The notes beneath the pieces were generated by a model. That model searched no databases and was not told the origin of the DNA. It was given only the letters and a program-made list of their open reading frames with translations. Of a stretch of 64,000 bases of DNA, positions 27,356 to 35,608 are shown piece after piece; within the stretch, counting starts at the first letter, position 1; the number at the start of each line of letters is the position of its first letter. The position numbers were made by a program, and so were the translations under genes. The stretch comes from an uncultured Clostridia bacterium (GTDB taxonomy: Bacteria > Bacillota > Clostridia > TANB77 > CAG-465): positions 1-64,000 of the forward strand of contig CAKPAG010000005.1 of NCBI GenBank assembly GCA_934132895.1, in the 5' to 3' direction.

Positions 27356-27374
27356 AAACTACTGTTTTTTCTTG
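27341..27374 (+). terminator. Intrinsic terminator
   Basis: AAAACAGTAG (27341-27350) is perfectly complementary to CTACTGTTTT (27359-27368) and is followed by TT. The stop codon lies in the loop. Confidence 0.85.
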
Positions 27375-27440
27375 TAAAATTGAAGAATTTGTAGTAATAT
27401 ATATATTAGAATAAATAAAAAATTGAAGTGAGGAAATAAA

Positions 27441-28028
27441 ATGGAAAAAGAAAATTTAAATAACGTTATAGAAGCAGTGTTATTTGCACTTGGAAGAGAA
27501 ATTTCAATAGAAGAATTGTCATCAACTTTGCAAGTAGAAAAGGAAAGTGTTAAAGAGGCTTTGTACGATTTAGCCAATAAATATAATCCTAGATATGGAG
27601 TGGATCTTGTATGTGTTAATGATAAATACCAGCTTGTTACAAATAAACTTTATTATAAAGAAGTAAGCTTGTTTGTAGAAAATACCAAAAGACAAAATCT
27701 ATCCCAAGCAGCTTTAGAGACACTTAGTATAATTGCATATAATCCTAAAATAACAAAAGCTGAGATTGAAAAGATAAGAGGAGTAAATAGTGATTTCTCT
27801 GTTTCAAGACTTTTAGAATGTGGACTAATTGAAGAGGTTGCAAGGCTTAATTTGCCTGGAAGACCAGCCGCATATAGTGTAACATCAGAATTCTTGAAAT
27901 CATGTGGTATTAATAAAATAGAAGAACTTCCAAAATTTGAGGATATAAAAATAAAAGACGAACAGTTATTAGTAACTGATTTTGTAAATGAAGAAAAAGA
28001 TGAAAGTAATGAACAAGATAATAAATAG
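27441..28028 (+). CDS. scpB: Segregation and condensation protein ScpB
   Basis: 195 aa. Paired winged-helix domains with the family motifs EAVLFALGREISIEEL (residues about 9-24), YQLVTNK, SQAALETLSIIAYNPKITKAEIEKIRG (about 90-116) and LPGRPAAYSVTSEFL (about 138-152). ScpB with ScpA and SMC forms the chromosome condensin; scpA, its usual upstream partner, is not adjacent. The acidic C-terminal tail is typical. The gene ends 9 bases before the addB start, so the two are co-transcribed. Confidence 0.92.
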   Translation: MEKENLNNVIEAVLFALGREISIEELSSTLQVEKESVKEALYDLANKYNPRYGVDLVCVNDKYQLVTNKLYYKEVSLFVENTKRQNLSQAALETLSIIAYNPKITKAEIEKIRGVNSDFSVSRLLECGLIEEVARLNLPGRPAAYSVTSEFLKSCGINKIEELPKFEDIKIKDEQLLVTDFVNEEKDESNEQDNK

Positions 28029-28037
28029 GTGATAGTT

Positions 28038-31000
28038 TTGAAGTTAGAGATTTTACTTGGAAAATCAAAAAGTGGAAAAAGTAGATATATATATAACAAA
28101 ATAAAAGAAGATATAGAAAATGGAAAAGAAGATATACTTTTTGTTCCATCACAAATGCGTGCTATAACAGAAGAAGAATTTATGGATATACTAAACTTAA
28201 ATGGAGTTATAGGTGTAAATATTACAACTATATCTTCTTTTGTTATGTCTTGCTTAAGAGATTTTAATTTAAACTTTGAAAGTAGTAAGCTATCTAAAAT
28301 AGATAGAAAAATAATGCTTGCAAAAACAATAATGGAAAACAAAGATTTATTAAACTTATTTAAAAAAGTTAGTCAAAAACAAGGCTTCTTGGAAAGTATG
28401 TACATATATATGGACTTATTCAAAAAAGAAGATGTATGTATAGACGAAATAAAAAGCTTAAGTTTAAATGATAAAATACTTGAAAATAAATTAAAAGAAG
28501 TTGCAATAATTTATGAAAAATATAGTCAGAATATAGCAGATAAATTTGTGGGAAATGTGGATGAGATAAGACTATTTGCTGAACAAATTATAGATAAGAT
28601 AGATTTGAAGGGTAAAAATATATTTTTTGATGGGTATAATAACTTTACTAGACTTGAGTATATATTTTTGGAAAGCTTATTAAAAAGTGGAGCTAACATT
28701 ACAATCTCTTTAAATACAGATATTACTAGCTTTACAGAAATTAAGATGGATGAAGGAAGTGATATATTTGAGGTTTCAAATATATCATACCAAAAGATAC
28801 TAAAGCTTTGTAATAAATGTAACATAGGAGTAGAAAATAACTTATTTTTAAACAATTATTCTAAATCTAAAAGTGGAATAAAGTATTTAGCTGAAAATAT
28901 TTTTGAAGTTGAAAACAAAGAAAAAATAAAATTAAAAGATAACGAAATTAAGATATACTTAAAAAAAGATATATATGATGAAATAAGGTATATAGCAAAA
29001 GATATATCTGAAAAAATAAGGGAAGGCGCAAGATATAACGATTTCGTAATATATACTACGGATACTTTAGCCTATGAAAGTGTGGTAAAAAGAATATTTT
29101 ACGAATACGATATTCCGTACTATATAGATACAAAAGTAAACTTAAAAAAATCAAAGTTAGTTGAGTATATACAAAAACTATTAAAACTTTGTAGCGCAGA
29201 AATGACTTATGAAAGTGTTATAAATATATTAAAATTAGGACTAAATGATATAGAAAATCAAGAAATATCGATTTTAGAAAACTATGTAAAAGAGTTTAAT
29301 TTATCTAAAAAAAATATTAACAAAAAATTAAGCTATAACAGTGAAAACTCTAGGAGAAATAACTATGATTTAGAACTATTGGAAAGTATAAGAAATAAAA
29401 TACTTGATACATTTAGATGTTGTATATTAATTAAAAATGCTGAAACTTCAAAAGATATTATAACATATATATACAATCACTTGATGGAAAAGAAAGTGTT
29501 TTTAAATTATTCTAATCTTTTAGAAAAAATAGAGATATCAGGAGGCAACATATTTTTTGAAAATCAAGTATGGGATAAGTTATGTGAGATATTTAAAAGT
29601 ATAGATAAAGTGTATTATAACGAAAAAATAAATATTAATACTTTTATTAATATTTTTGAAACTGTACTAGCTGATGTATATATAAAATCAATACCACCAA
29701 CACTTGATAATGTTGATATTATTGATATAAATGTATCTAAAATATTGCCAACTAAGTATGTATATTTTGTTGGAGTAAACGAAAATGTATTTCCAAAAAA
29801 TGTTAATGAAGATATCTTTTTTTCAGATTTTGAACTTGAAAAATTGAAAAACAAAAATATTGAGTTTAAAGAAACTACTATTTCAAAAATAAATATGCAA
29901 AGATATAATATATATGAAGCTATATCAAACTGTTTAGAAAATTTAAGTATTTCTTTTCTTTCATCAGATATGTCTGGTAAAGCTTTAAGACCATCTTCCA
30001 TTATAACGCTTGTATGTAATTTAATAGATTTAGAAATTGTAGGAGATATTACAGAAAGTAATAATGAAGATATTGATATATACTCAAAAGATAGTATTTT
30101 TGAAAATTTAGTCGAAACTATAACACAAAATAATGAGGAAAATGAAAAAGATATAGCTTGTTTTGAAATTTTTGAAAGTGAGCCTAAATATAACGAAGTT
30201 TTAGAATATATAAAAAATGATGAAAATCTAAAAAAAGAAACCTTGGAAATGCTATATGGAAATGAACTGGTTACAAGTGTATCTAAGTTAGAACTTTTCA
30301 AAAAATGTCCATTTTCATATTTTCTTAAATATTCATTAAATATAAACAAAAGCGAAGAATATGAGATAACTAGTTTAGACACAGGAACTTTTATGCATGA
30401 TGTACTTGAGAAATTTTCTAAGTATTTGTTTAAAAATAATATACCATATTATACTGTTATAGATGTGGAAAAAGAGAGTATAAAAGAAGAGTATCTTGAC
30501 TTGTTATATAAAGTTATAGAAGAAGAATTAGATAGAGTATTAAAAAAACATAAAGAAAATATTAAATTTGCAATACTTAAGCAAAAGCTTGTAAATACTA
30601 TGAAAAATGTTATATATATAATTGCTAAAAGTTTTAAAGATAGTGATTTTGAACCATTTGGCTATGAGATAGAATTTAAAGATAATACAATGTTTTTACC
30701 TATTGAAATAAAGGTAAATGATGAGTATAAAATGAAACTAATAGGTAAAATAGATAGGGTAGATGTGCTTAAAACAGATGATACAACTTATGTAAGAGTA
30801 GTAGACTATAAGTCATCTGGAAGAACTTTAAATTTAGATGAGGTTAAAGAGGGAATATCACTCCAATTAGTTTCTTATCTTACAGCATTTTTAGAAAATT
30901 TAGAACAAAATAGTAAAAAAATAAATAAAGACGAAAAAGAAAAGAGTGTGATTCCAGCAGCTTGTGTATACTTTAATTTATCAGACAGATTAATTAACTT

Positions 31001-31349
31001 ATCAGAGTACAGAGATAGTGACGACAAGATAAAAGAAGAAATTATAAAAAACTTAAGACTTAAAGGACTGTTCCTAAAAGATGTAGATATACTAGAAAAA
31101 ATGGATAAAAATTTAGATGATAAAACTTCAAGGATAATTGATGTTTCCAAGAGTTCGTTAAGTAGAGGTAGTAAAAAAGTATTAGAAAAAGATGAATTTT
31201 TAAATTTATCTTTAGAAATAAAAGACGTATTAAAAGAAATTGGAGATGAAATCTTAAAGGGAACAGTAAGAATAAAACCAAATAAGAAATGTGATTTCTG
31301 TAAGTATTGTGATTATATGAGTATTTGTCGAAAAAGCAGTAAAGTATAG
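28038..31349 (+). CDS. addB: ATP-dependent nuclease subunit B (AddB-type)
   Basis: 1103 aa from the TTG at 28038, chosen because it follows AGGTGAT with correct spacing and gives MKLEILLGKSKSGKS, with the Walker A GKSKSGKS near residues 8-15; a GTG at 28029 overlaps that ribosome site. The inactivated helicase domains occupy the middle. The C-terminal RecB-type nuclease shows GKIDRVD and VVDYKSSG (about 920-935), and the Fe-S cysteines are Cys in FKKCPFSYF (about 757) and CDFCKYCDYMSIC at the end. AddAB resects double-strand breaks for RecA. addA is not next to it, which is unusual. Confidence 0.88.
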   Translation: MKLEILLGKSKSGKSRYIYNKIKEDIENGKEDILFVPSQMRAITEEEFMDILNLNGVIGVNITTISSFVMSCLRDFNLNFESSKLSKIDRKIMLAKTIMENKDLLNLFKKVSQKQGFLESMYIYMDLFKKEDVCIDEIKSLSLNDKILENKLKEVAIIYEKYSQNIADKFVGNVDEIRLFAEQIIDKIDLKGKNIFFDGYNNFTRLEYIFLESLLKSGANITISLNTDITSFTEIKMDEGSDIFEVSNISYQKILKLCNKCNIGVENNLFLNNYSKSKSGIKYLAENIFEVENKEKIKLKDNEIKIYLKKDIYDEIRYIAKDISEKIREGARYNDFVIYTTDTLAYESVVKRIFYEYDIPYYIDTKVNLKKSKLVEYIQKLLKLCSAEMTYESVINILKLGLNDIENQEISILENYVKEFNLSKKNINKKLSYNSENSRRNNYDLELLESIRNKILDTFRCCILIKNAETSKDIITYIYNHLMEKKVFLNYSNLLEKIEISGGNIFFENQVWDKLCEIFKSIDKVYYNEKININTFINIFETVLADVYIKSIPPTLDNVDIIDINVSKILPTKYVYFVGVNENVFPKNVNEDIFFSDFELEKLKNKNIEFKETTISKINMQRYNIYEAISNCLENLSISFLSSDMSGKALRPSSIITLVCNLIDLEIVGDITESNNEDIDIYSKDSIFENLVETITQNNEENEKDIACFEIFESEPKYNEVLEYIKNDENLKKETLEMLYGNELVTSVSKLELFKKCPFSYFLKYSLNINKSEEYEITSLDTGTFMHDVLEKFSKYLFKNNIPYYTVIDVEKESIKEEYLDLLYKVIEEELDRVLKKHKENIKFAILKQKLVNTMKNVIYIIAKSFKDSDFEPFGYEIEFKDNTMFLPIEIKVNDEYKMKLIGKIDRVDVLKTDDTTYVRVVDYKSSGRTLNLDEVKEGISLQLVSYLTAFLENLEQNSKKINKDEKEKSVIPAACVYFNLSDRLINLSEYRDSDDKIKEEIIKNLRLKGLFLKDVDILEKMDKNLDDKTSRIIDVSKSSLSRGSKKVLEKDEFLNLSLEIKDVLKEIGDEILKGTVRIKPNKKCDFCKYCDYMSICRKSSKV

Positions 31350-31438
31350 AAAATACTTGAATTTATATTACTCTTGTGTTAAAATGTATTTATGTTAACA
31401 ATTCATCTAAAAAATAATTTTTGAGGAGGGGGAGAAAA

Positions 31439-31765
31439 ATGCTAAGAGAATTTTTATTGTACAGAGAAAATAGAAAATTATTTAAAATAGTAGATATGGG
31501 AGAAATGAGTGTAGGGGCAGTTAGTCGGTTACATCACATATTAATAGAAGAAAATATGCGATGCCAAAAGTATTATGAGTTTAATTACGGAAAGATATCA
31601 AATATATATTTTAAATTTGAAAAACATAATTATAGTGATAAATCAAATATATTAAAAGCAATTTACTTTAAATACTTAAGATTAAGACTCAAATTTTACA
31701 CTAAAGAAAAATTCTTATTAAATATGATTGAAGTTAATATAAGAATTTTAATGAATCTTGTATAA
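31439..31765 (+). CDS. Hypothetical basic protein, 108 aa
   Basis: Start at the ATG 31439, directly after the strong GAGGAGGGGGAG; an upstream TTG at 31421 lies within that site and is rejected. The protein is basic and aromatic-rich with no membrane segment, and I recognise no family. Codon 30 is an in-frame CGG (31526-31528) within AVSRLHHIL; a +1 slip would meet TAA five codons later. It sits between addB and a strong bidirectional hairpin, and may be co-transcribed with addB. Function unknown. Confidence 0.6.
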   Translation: MLREFLLYRENRKLFKIVDMGEMSVGAVSRLHHILIEENMRCQKYYEFNYGKISNIYFKFEKHNYSDKSNILKAIYFKYLRLRLKFYTKEKFLLNMIEVNIRILMNLV

Positions 31766-31769
31766 ATTA

Positions 31770-31805
31770 AACAAACAAGGCTGGTTTTAATCTGCCTTGT
31801 TTGTT
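31770..31805. terminator. Bidirectional terminator
   Basis: AACAAACAAGGC (31770-31781) and GCCTTGTTTGTT (31794-31805) form a perfect 12-bp stem. It separates the plus-strand small gene from the convergent exchanger gene and overlaps the stop codon (31804-31806) of the frame-restored exchanger. Confidence 0.85.
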
Positions 31806-32767
31806 ATGTTATGAATAGTTTAGTTATATATATGAAAAATGTTAATAGTAAAATAAGTCCATTGGCACTTGAAATGGTATCTTTTTTTCCAATATAACAG
31901 AATAGATATATAAGTAAGCTGGCAATTGTAAGGAGTATTAGGTTTAAATTAAAACTTACTGAAAATACAAGTGGAGTAATGATTGCTCCAATTCCGTAAA
32001 ATTAACCAAGAATTTAACATACAAGATCCTATTAAATTACCAACAGCAAGAGACGTGTCTTTTTCAATTGTAGCTATGATTGTAGTTACTAGTTCTGGCA
32101 GTGCAGTACCTATTGCGATTATTGTAAGCCCTATTACACGCTCACTAATTCCAAATCTTATAGCTATATTTTCACAAGTATCTACTACAAAGTCTCCACC
32201 ATATTTTAGCATAATTATACCTATAATAATCAATATAATTGATTTTATAACACTTATATCTTTTCTTGGCTTTCTTTTTTGATGTTCAACTTTAATTATA
32301 TCTTTTATAGCTATTATTATTGGATAAGAAAAATAAATAAAAAATAAACCCAAAAGAATAATACCTTCTAATCTGCCAAGTATAAATTTTCCACTACCAA
32401 TTGAGATATTTCCAAGTATTAATAAAACGATTGAAGAAAATATAGCTATTGGTAAATGGATATTCTTAATATCCTTTTCAATTTTTACAGGTTTTAGTAT
32501 TGCAGCTATTCCTAATATTAAAAGTAGATTACAAAGATTACTTCCAATTGCATTTCCTACGATTAAGTCAGAGTAGCCTTTAGAAGCTGAACTAATTGTT
32601 ATTATAAGCTCTGGCATAGAAGTACCAATACAAACTATTGTAAGTCCAATAATAACTTCTGGAATATGAAATTTTTTTGCTAAGTTGCTAGAACCTTTAA
32701 CTAAGGCATCTGCTCCAATAATTAATAGCACAAATCCTAAAACTATAAAGCATATGTCTTTTATCAT
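31804..32767 (-). CDS. Sodium/calcium exchanger family protein, +1 frameshift at CGG
   Basis: The reading frame from ATG 32767 (GAGGTGA ribosome site) encodes two inverted halves with the alpha-repeat motifs GTSMPELIITISSA and GNAIGSN in half one, GTALPELVTTIIAT and GNLIGSC in half two. At minus-strand CGG (plus 31994-31996) the frame runs into an unrelated tail. Skipping the C gives LILGIGAIITPL and two further membrane helices, ending at TAA (plus 31804-31806) for a total of 320 aa, the normal size of YrbG/CaxA-type exchangers. These transporters swap calcium for sodium or protons. Confidence 0.88.
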
Positions 32768-32868
32768 TTGTCACCTCAAGTAAAATAAAATTATCTTTAA
32801 ATATAGTATATACTATATTTAAAAAATAATAAAGAAAAATAATAAAAAAATTATGAAAAATTGTTATA

Positions 32869-33003
32869 ACAAATCAAAAAGATATTTTTTAAAATTTACA
32901 GTAAATTTATTGCAAGTGGTTAACTTTTAGTATATAATTGAAATGTAATTAAAATTTGTCAAAAGACAAATAATAAATTACAGAAAGAGAGAGGAGATTG
33001 TAT
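32869..33003 (+). repeat. Type A leader repeat with promoter (copy 2)
   Basis: Near-identical to 1199-1328. The promoter TTGCAA (32910-32915), 17 bases, TATAAT (32933-32938) is conserved base for base in position. It ends GAGAGGAG before the ATG at 33004. The upstream exchanger gene is divergent. Confidence 0.8.
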
Positions 33004-34176
33004 ATGAAAAAGAAAAAAAGCGGAATATCGCTAATCGTACTTGTAATAACAATAATAGTTATTATAATCTTGGCAGTAGCAGTAATACTATCTATTGCAA
33101 ATAACAATCCAATTCAAAATTCAAAAGAGGCAAAGTTTAAAAGTGATTTAAAATCAATTGAAGAAGAATTGGAACTAGTAAAATCAAGTAATTATGCAGA
33201 AAATAAAGGAGCAAGTTATAATAATAAAGATGGAAGTGAAATATCACTAAATAATTTATCTGCTGCACAAAAATATCAAGATAAATTGGTAATAAATGAA
33301 GGAGAGCTAAAATATTTAACTAGTAAACTCTCAACAGAGGAAATAGAATGGGCTAAAGAATTAGGAATAGAAGCTGGAGGAATAGTATTAAAGGATGGAG
33401 AAAACGGTATTAAAATTGAAAATGGTACTATTAATACTGATGATTGGCTAGGTAGTGATAGTGATAGTGGAGATCCTTCTAAAACATTACCTAAGGAATT
33501 GGAAAATACAGAATTAATAATACCAAATAATGTTACGAAGATACCAGATTTTGCATTTTACGCTTGTGATTTAAAAAGTATAAAACTACCAAATACCATA
33601 ACTAGTATTGGTGATGGAGCATTTGGTCAGTGCTCTTCATTAACAAGTGTAAATATTCCGAATAGTGTAACTAGTTGGGGGTACGAAATATTTAAAGGAA
33701 CAAAAATAACTAGCATTGTAATTCCAGATGGTATTAAATATCTTGGCAATGATGTATTTAGTGGGTGTAAAGAATTAAAAAATGTAGTATTACCAGATAG
33801 TTTAGAATCAATTTCCGGATTTTCAGGCTGCACTTCTTTGACAAATATAACAATACCAAGTAGTGTAACTAGTATTGGAAGTGGGGCGTTTGGGGGATGC
33901 ACTGGAATAAAGAGTATAATCATACCAGAGGGAGTAAAAACAATAGGTGACTCAGCTTTTTCTGATACTGGTTTAGAAAGTATAACAATACCAAGTAGTG
34001 TTACAAGAGTGGGTGCGTGTGCTTTTTATAATAACTCATCATTAACAAGTATGGTTATTGAGGGTGAACCTAGGTTTAAACAATCAGAAATAGAAGGAGT
34101 AAACGATCCGCCTGGTTGGGAAATAGACGCTTCTAAAGTCGCAATTACTGGAACAGGTTATATTGCTGGGGAATAA
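33004..34176 (+). CDS. Pseudopilin-like protein with BspA-type LRRs
   Basis: 390 aa from the ATG at 33004, seven bases after GAGAGGAG. MKKKKSG, ISLIVLVIT and the hydrophobic helix are nearly identical at DNA level to the gene at 1329. The amphipathic helix is kept (KEAKFKSDLKSIEEEL). Residues about 72-190 form the type II body shared with the gene at 34467 (LSAAQKYQDKL, GDPSKTLPKELEN). Then about eight LRR units (SIKLPNTITSIGDGAFGQC, NITIPSSVTSIGSGAFGGC). Predicted surface protein. A hairpin follows the stop. Confidence 0.85.
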   Translation: MKKKKSGISLIVLVITIIVIIILAVAVILSIANNNPIQNSKEAKFKSDLKSIEEELELVKSSNYAENKGASYNNKDGSEISLNNLSAAQKYQDKLVINEGELKYLTSKLSTEEIEWAKELGIEAGGIVLKDGENGIKIENGTINTDDWLGSDSDSGDPSKTLPKELENTELIIPNNVTKIPDFAFYACDLKSIKLPNTITSIGDGAFGQCSSLTSVNIPNSVTSWGYEIFKGTKITSIVIPDGIKYLGNDVFSGCKELKNVVLPDSLESISGFSGCTSLTNITIPSSVTSIGSGAFGGCTGIKSIIIPEGVKTIGDSAFSDTGLESITIPSSVTRVGACAFYNNSSLTSMVIEGEPRFKQSEIEGVNDPPGWEIDASKVAITGTGYIAGE

Positions 34177-34200
34177 AAAAATAAATGATTTTATGTTATA

Positions 34201-34238
34201 AAAAACAGTATGTGAAATTTTATTTGCATGCTGTTTTT
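34201..34238 (+). terminator. Intrinsic terminator
   Basis: AAAACAG-ATG pairs with CAT-CTGTTTT around an AT-rich loop, followed by TTC. It lies 25 bases after the LRR pseudopilin stop. Confidence 0.65.
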
Positions 34239-34299
34239 CTGTAGAATAAAGTATATAAATAATATCAGATATGGTAAGCATAAAATATAAAGTTATGAA

Positions 34300-34466
34300 A
34301 ACTTATTATAATAAATCAAAAAGATATTTTTTAAAATTTACAGTAAACTTATTGTAAGTAAGTGACTTGAAAAAGCTTTAAAATTAAATTTCTTCGTAAT
34401 ATAATTTAAGAGAAAATAGTAATATAATATACTATTTTACTTTAAATTATAGGAGGAGATAAAAAA
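34300..34466 (+). repeat. Type B leader repeat (copy 2)
   Basis: Matches 11230-11388. Promoter-like TTTAAA (34377-34382), 17 bases, TATAAT (34400-34405), then the inverted repeat AAATAGTA (34414-34421)/TACTATTT (34430-34437) and an intact AGGAGGAG ribosome site. Its first 50 bases are closer to the type A leaders than to the other type B copy. Confidence 0.75.
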
Positions 34467-35330
34467 ATGGAAACTAAAGTTTCAAAAAAAAGAGGAATAT
34501 CGTTAATCGTACTCGTAATAATAATAATAATTATTATAATCTTGGCAGTAGCAGTAATACTATCTATTGCAAATAACAATAAAGATGGAAGTGAAATATC
34601 ACTAAATAATTTATCTGCTGCACAAAAACATCAAGATAAATTGGTAATAAATGAAGGAGAGCTAAAATATTTAACTAGTAAACTCTCAACAGAGGAAATA
34701 GAATGGGCTAAAGAATTAGGAATAGAAGCTGGAGGAATAGTATTAAAGGATGGAGAAAACGGTATTAAAATTGAAAATGGTACTATTAATACTGATGATT
34801 GGCTAGGTAGTGATAGTGATAGTGGAGATCCTTCTAAAACATTACCTAAGGAATTGGAAAATACAGAATTAATAATACCAAATAATGTTACGAAGATACC
34901 AGATTTTACATTTTATGCTTGTGATTTAAAAAGTATAAAACTACCAAATACCATAACTAATATTAGAAGAGGAGCATTTTCTAGTACCCCTTTAGAAAGT
35001 ATAAAAATACCAGATAGTGTAACTAGTATTGGAAAAGAGGCATTTGCTTTATGTGTTCAATTAAAAAGTATAGTAATACCAAATGGTATAACAAGTATTG
35101 AAGAAAATACGTTTGCTTCAAGTGGTCTAGAAAATGTAAAACTACCAAACAGTGTAACTAGTATTGGAAGTGGGGCGTTTGCCAACTGTGCACAATTAAA
35201 AAGCATAGTAATACCTAATAGTGTAACTAGTGTTGGAATATACGCATTTGGTATGTACAATCAATTAACAAGCATAACATTAGAAAAAGGAAGCACACTT
35301 AACCCTATGATGTCTCAACTTGGGGAGTAG
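34467..35330 (+). CDS. Pseudopilin-like LRR protein with internal deletion
   Basis: 287 aa. METKVSKKRG then ISLIVLVII and a hydrophobic helix, but SIANNN is followed directly by KDGSEISLNN. Relative to the gene at 33004, 39 codons (117 bases, including the amphipathic pilin helix) are missing, in frame, between near-identical ATAACAAT/ATAATAAT sequences. The body (residues about 33-150) is almost identical to that gene; about six LRR units follow (SIKIPDSVTSIGKEAFALC). Loss of the helix that packs in a pilus core suggests altered assembly. A terminator lies at 35392. Confidence 0.82.
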   Translation: METKVSKKRGISLIVLVIIIIIIIILAVAVILSIANNNKDGSEISLNNLSAAQKHQDKLVINEGELKYLTSKLSTEEIEWAKELGIEAGGIVLKDGENGIKIENGTINTDDWLGSDSDSGDPSKTLPKELENTELIIPNNVTKIPDFTFYACDLKSIKLPNTITNIRRGAFSSTPLESIKIPDSVTSIGKEAFALCVQLKSIVIPNGITSIEENTFASSGLENVKLPNSVTSIGSGAFANCAQLKSIVIPNSVTSVGIYAFGMYNQLTSITLEKGSTLNPMMSQLGE

Positions 35331-35391
35331 ATACAAGCAAATGTACAATAACCAAATTAACTTAATTTAATTCAGTATAAAGTAGTTTTAT

Positions 35392-35426
35392 GAACTTTAA
35401 GATAATACGTCTTAGGGTTCTTTTTT
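35392..35426 (+). terminator. Intrinsic terminator
   Basis: GAACTTTAAGA (35392-35402) pairs with TCTTAGGGTTC (35410-35420), with two G-U pairs, followed by TTTTTT. Confidence 0.85.
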
Positions 35427-35508
35427 GCTGTATAATGTATTAAATATTTATCTTTAAATTGTTATATAACACTTTTGTAACATTTTTGTAAAAATTAATC
35501 ATAAATAC

Positions 35509-35536
35509 TTGCAATTCTTGAAAAAAACGATATAAT
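35509..35536 (+). promoter_or_regulatory. Sigma-A promoter
   Basis: TTGCAA (35509-35514), 16 bases, TATAAT (35531-35536), upstream of the coiled-coil gene at 35609. Confidence 0.65.
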
Positions 35537-35608
35537 ATAAGTGACTAGTTGTGCATACAAAATATAGTAATATATTTTAAATATATATGTAAGGAGAGGA
35601 TTTAATAT

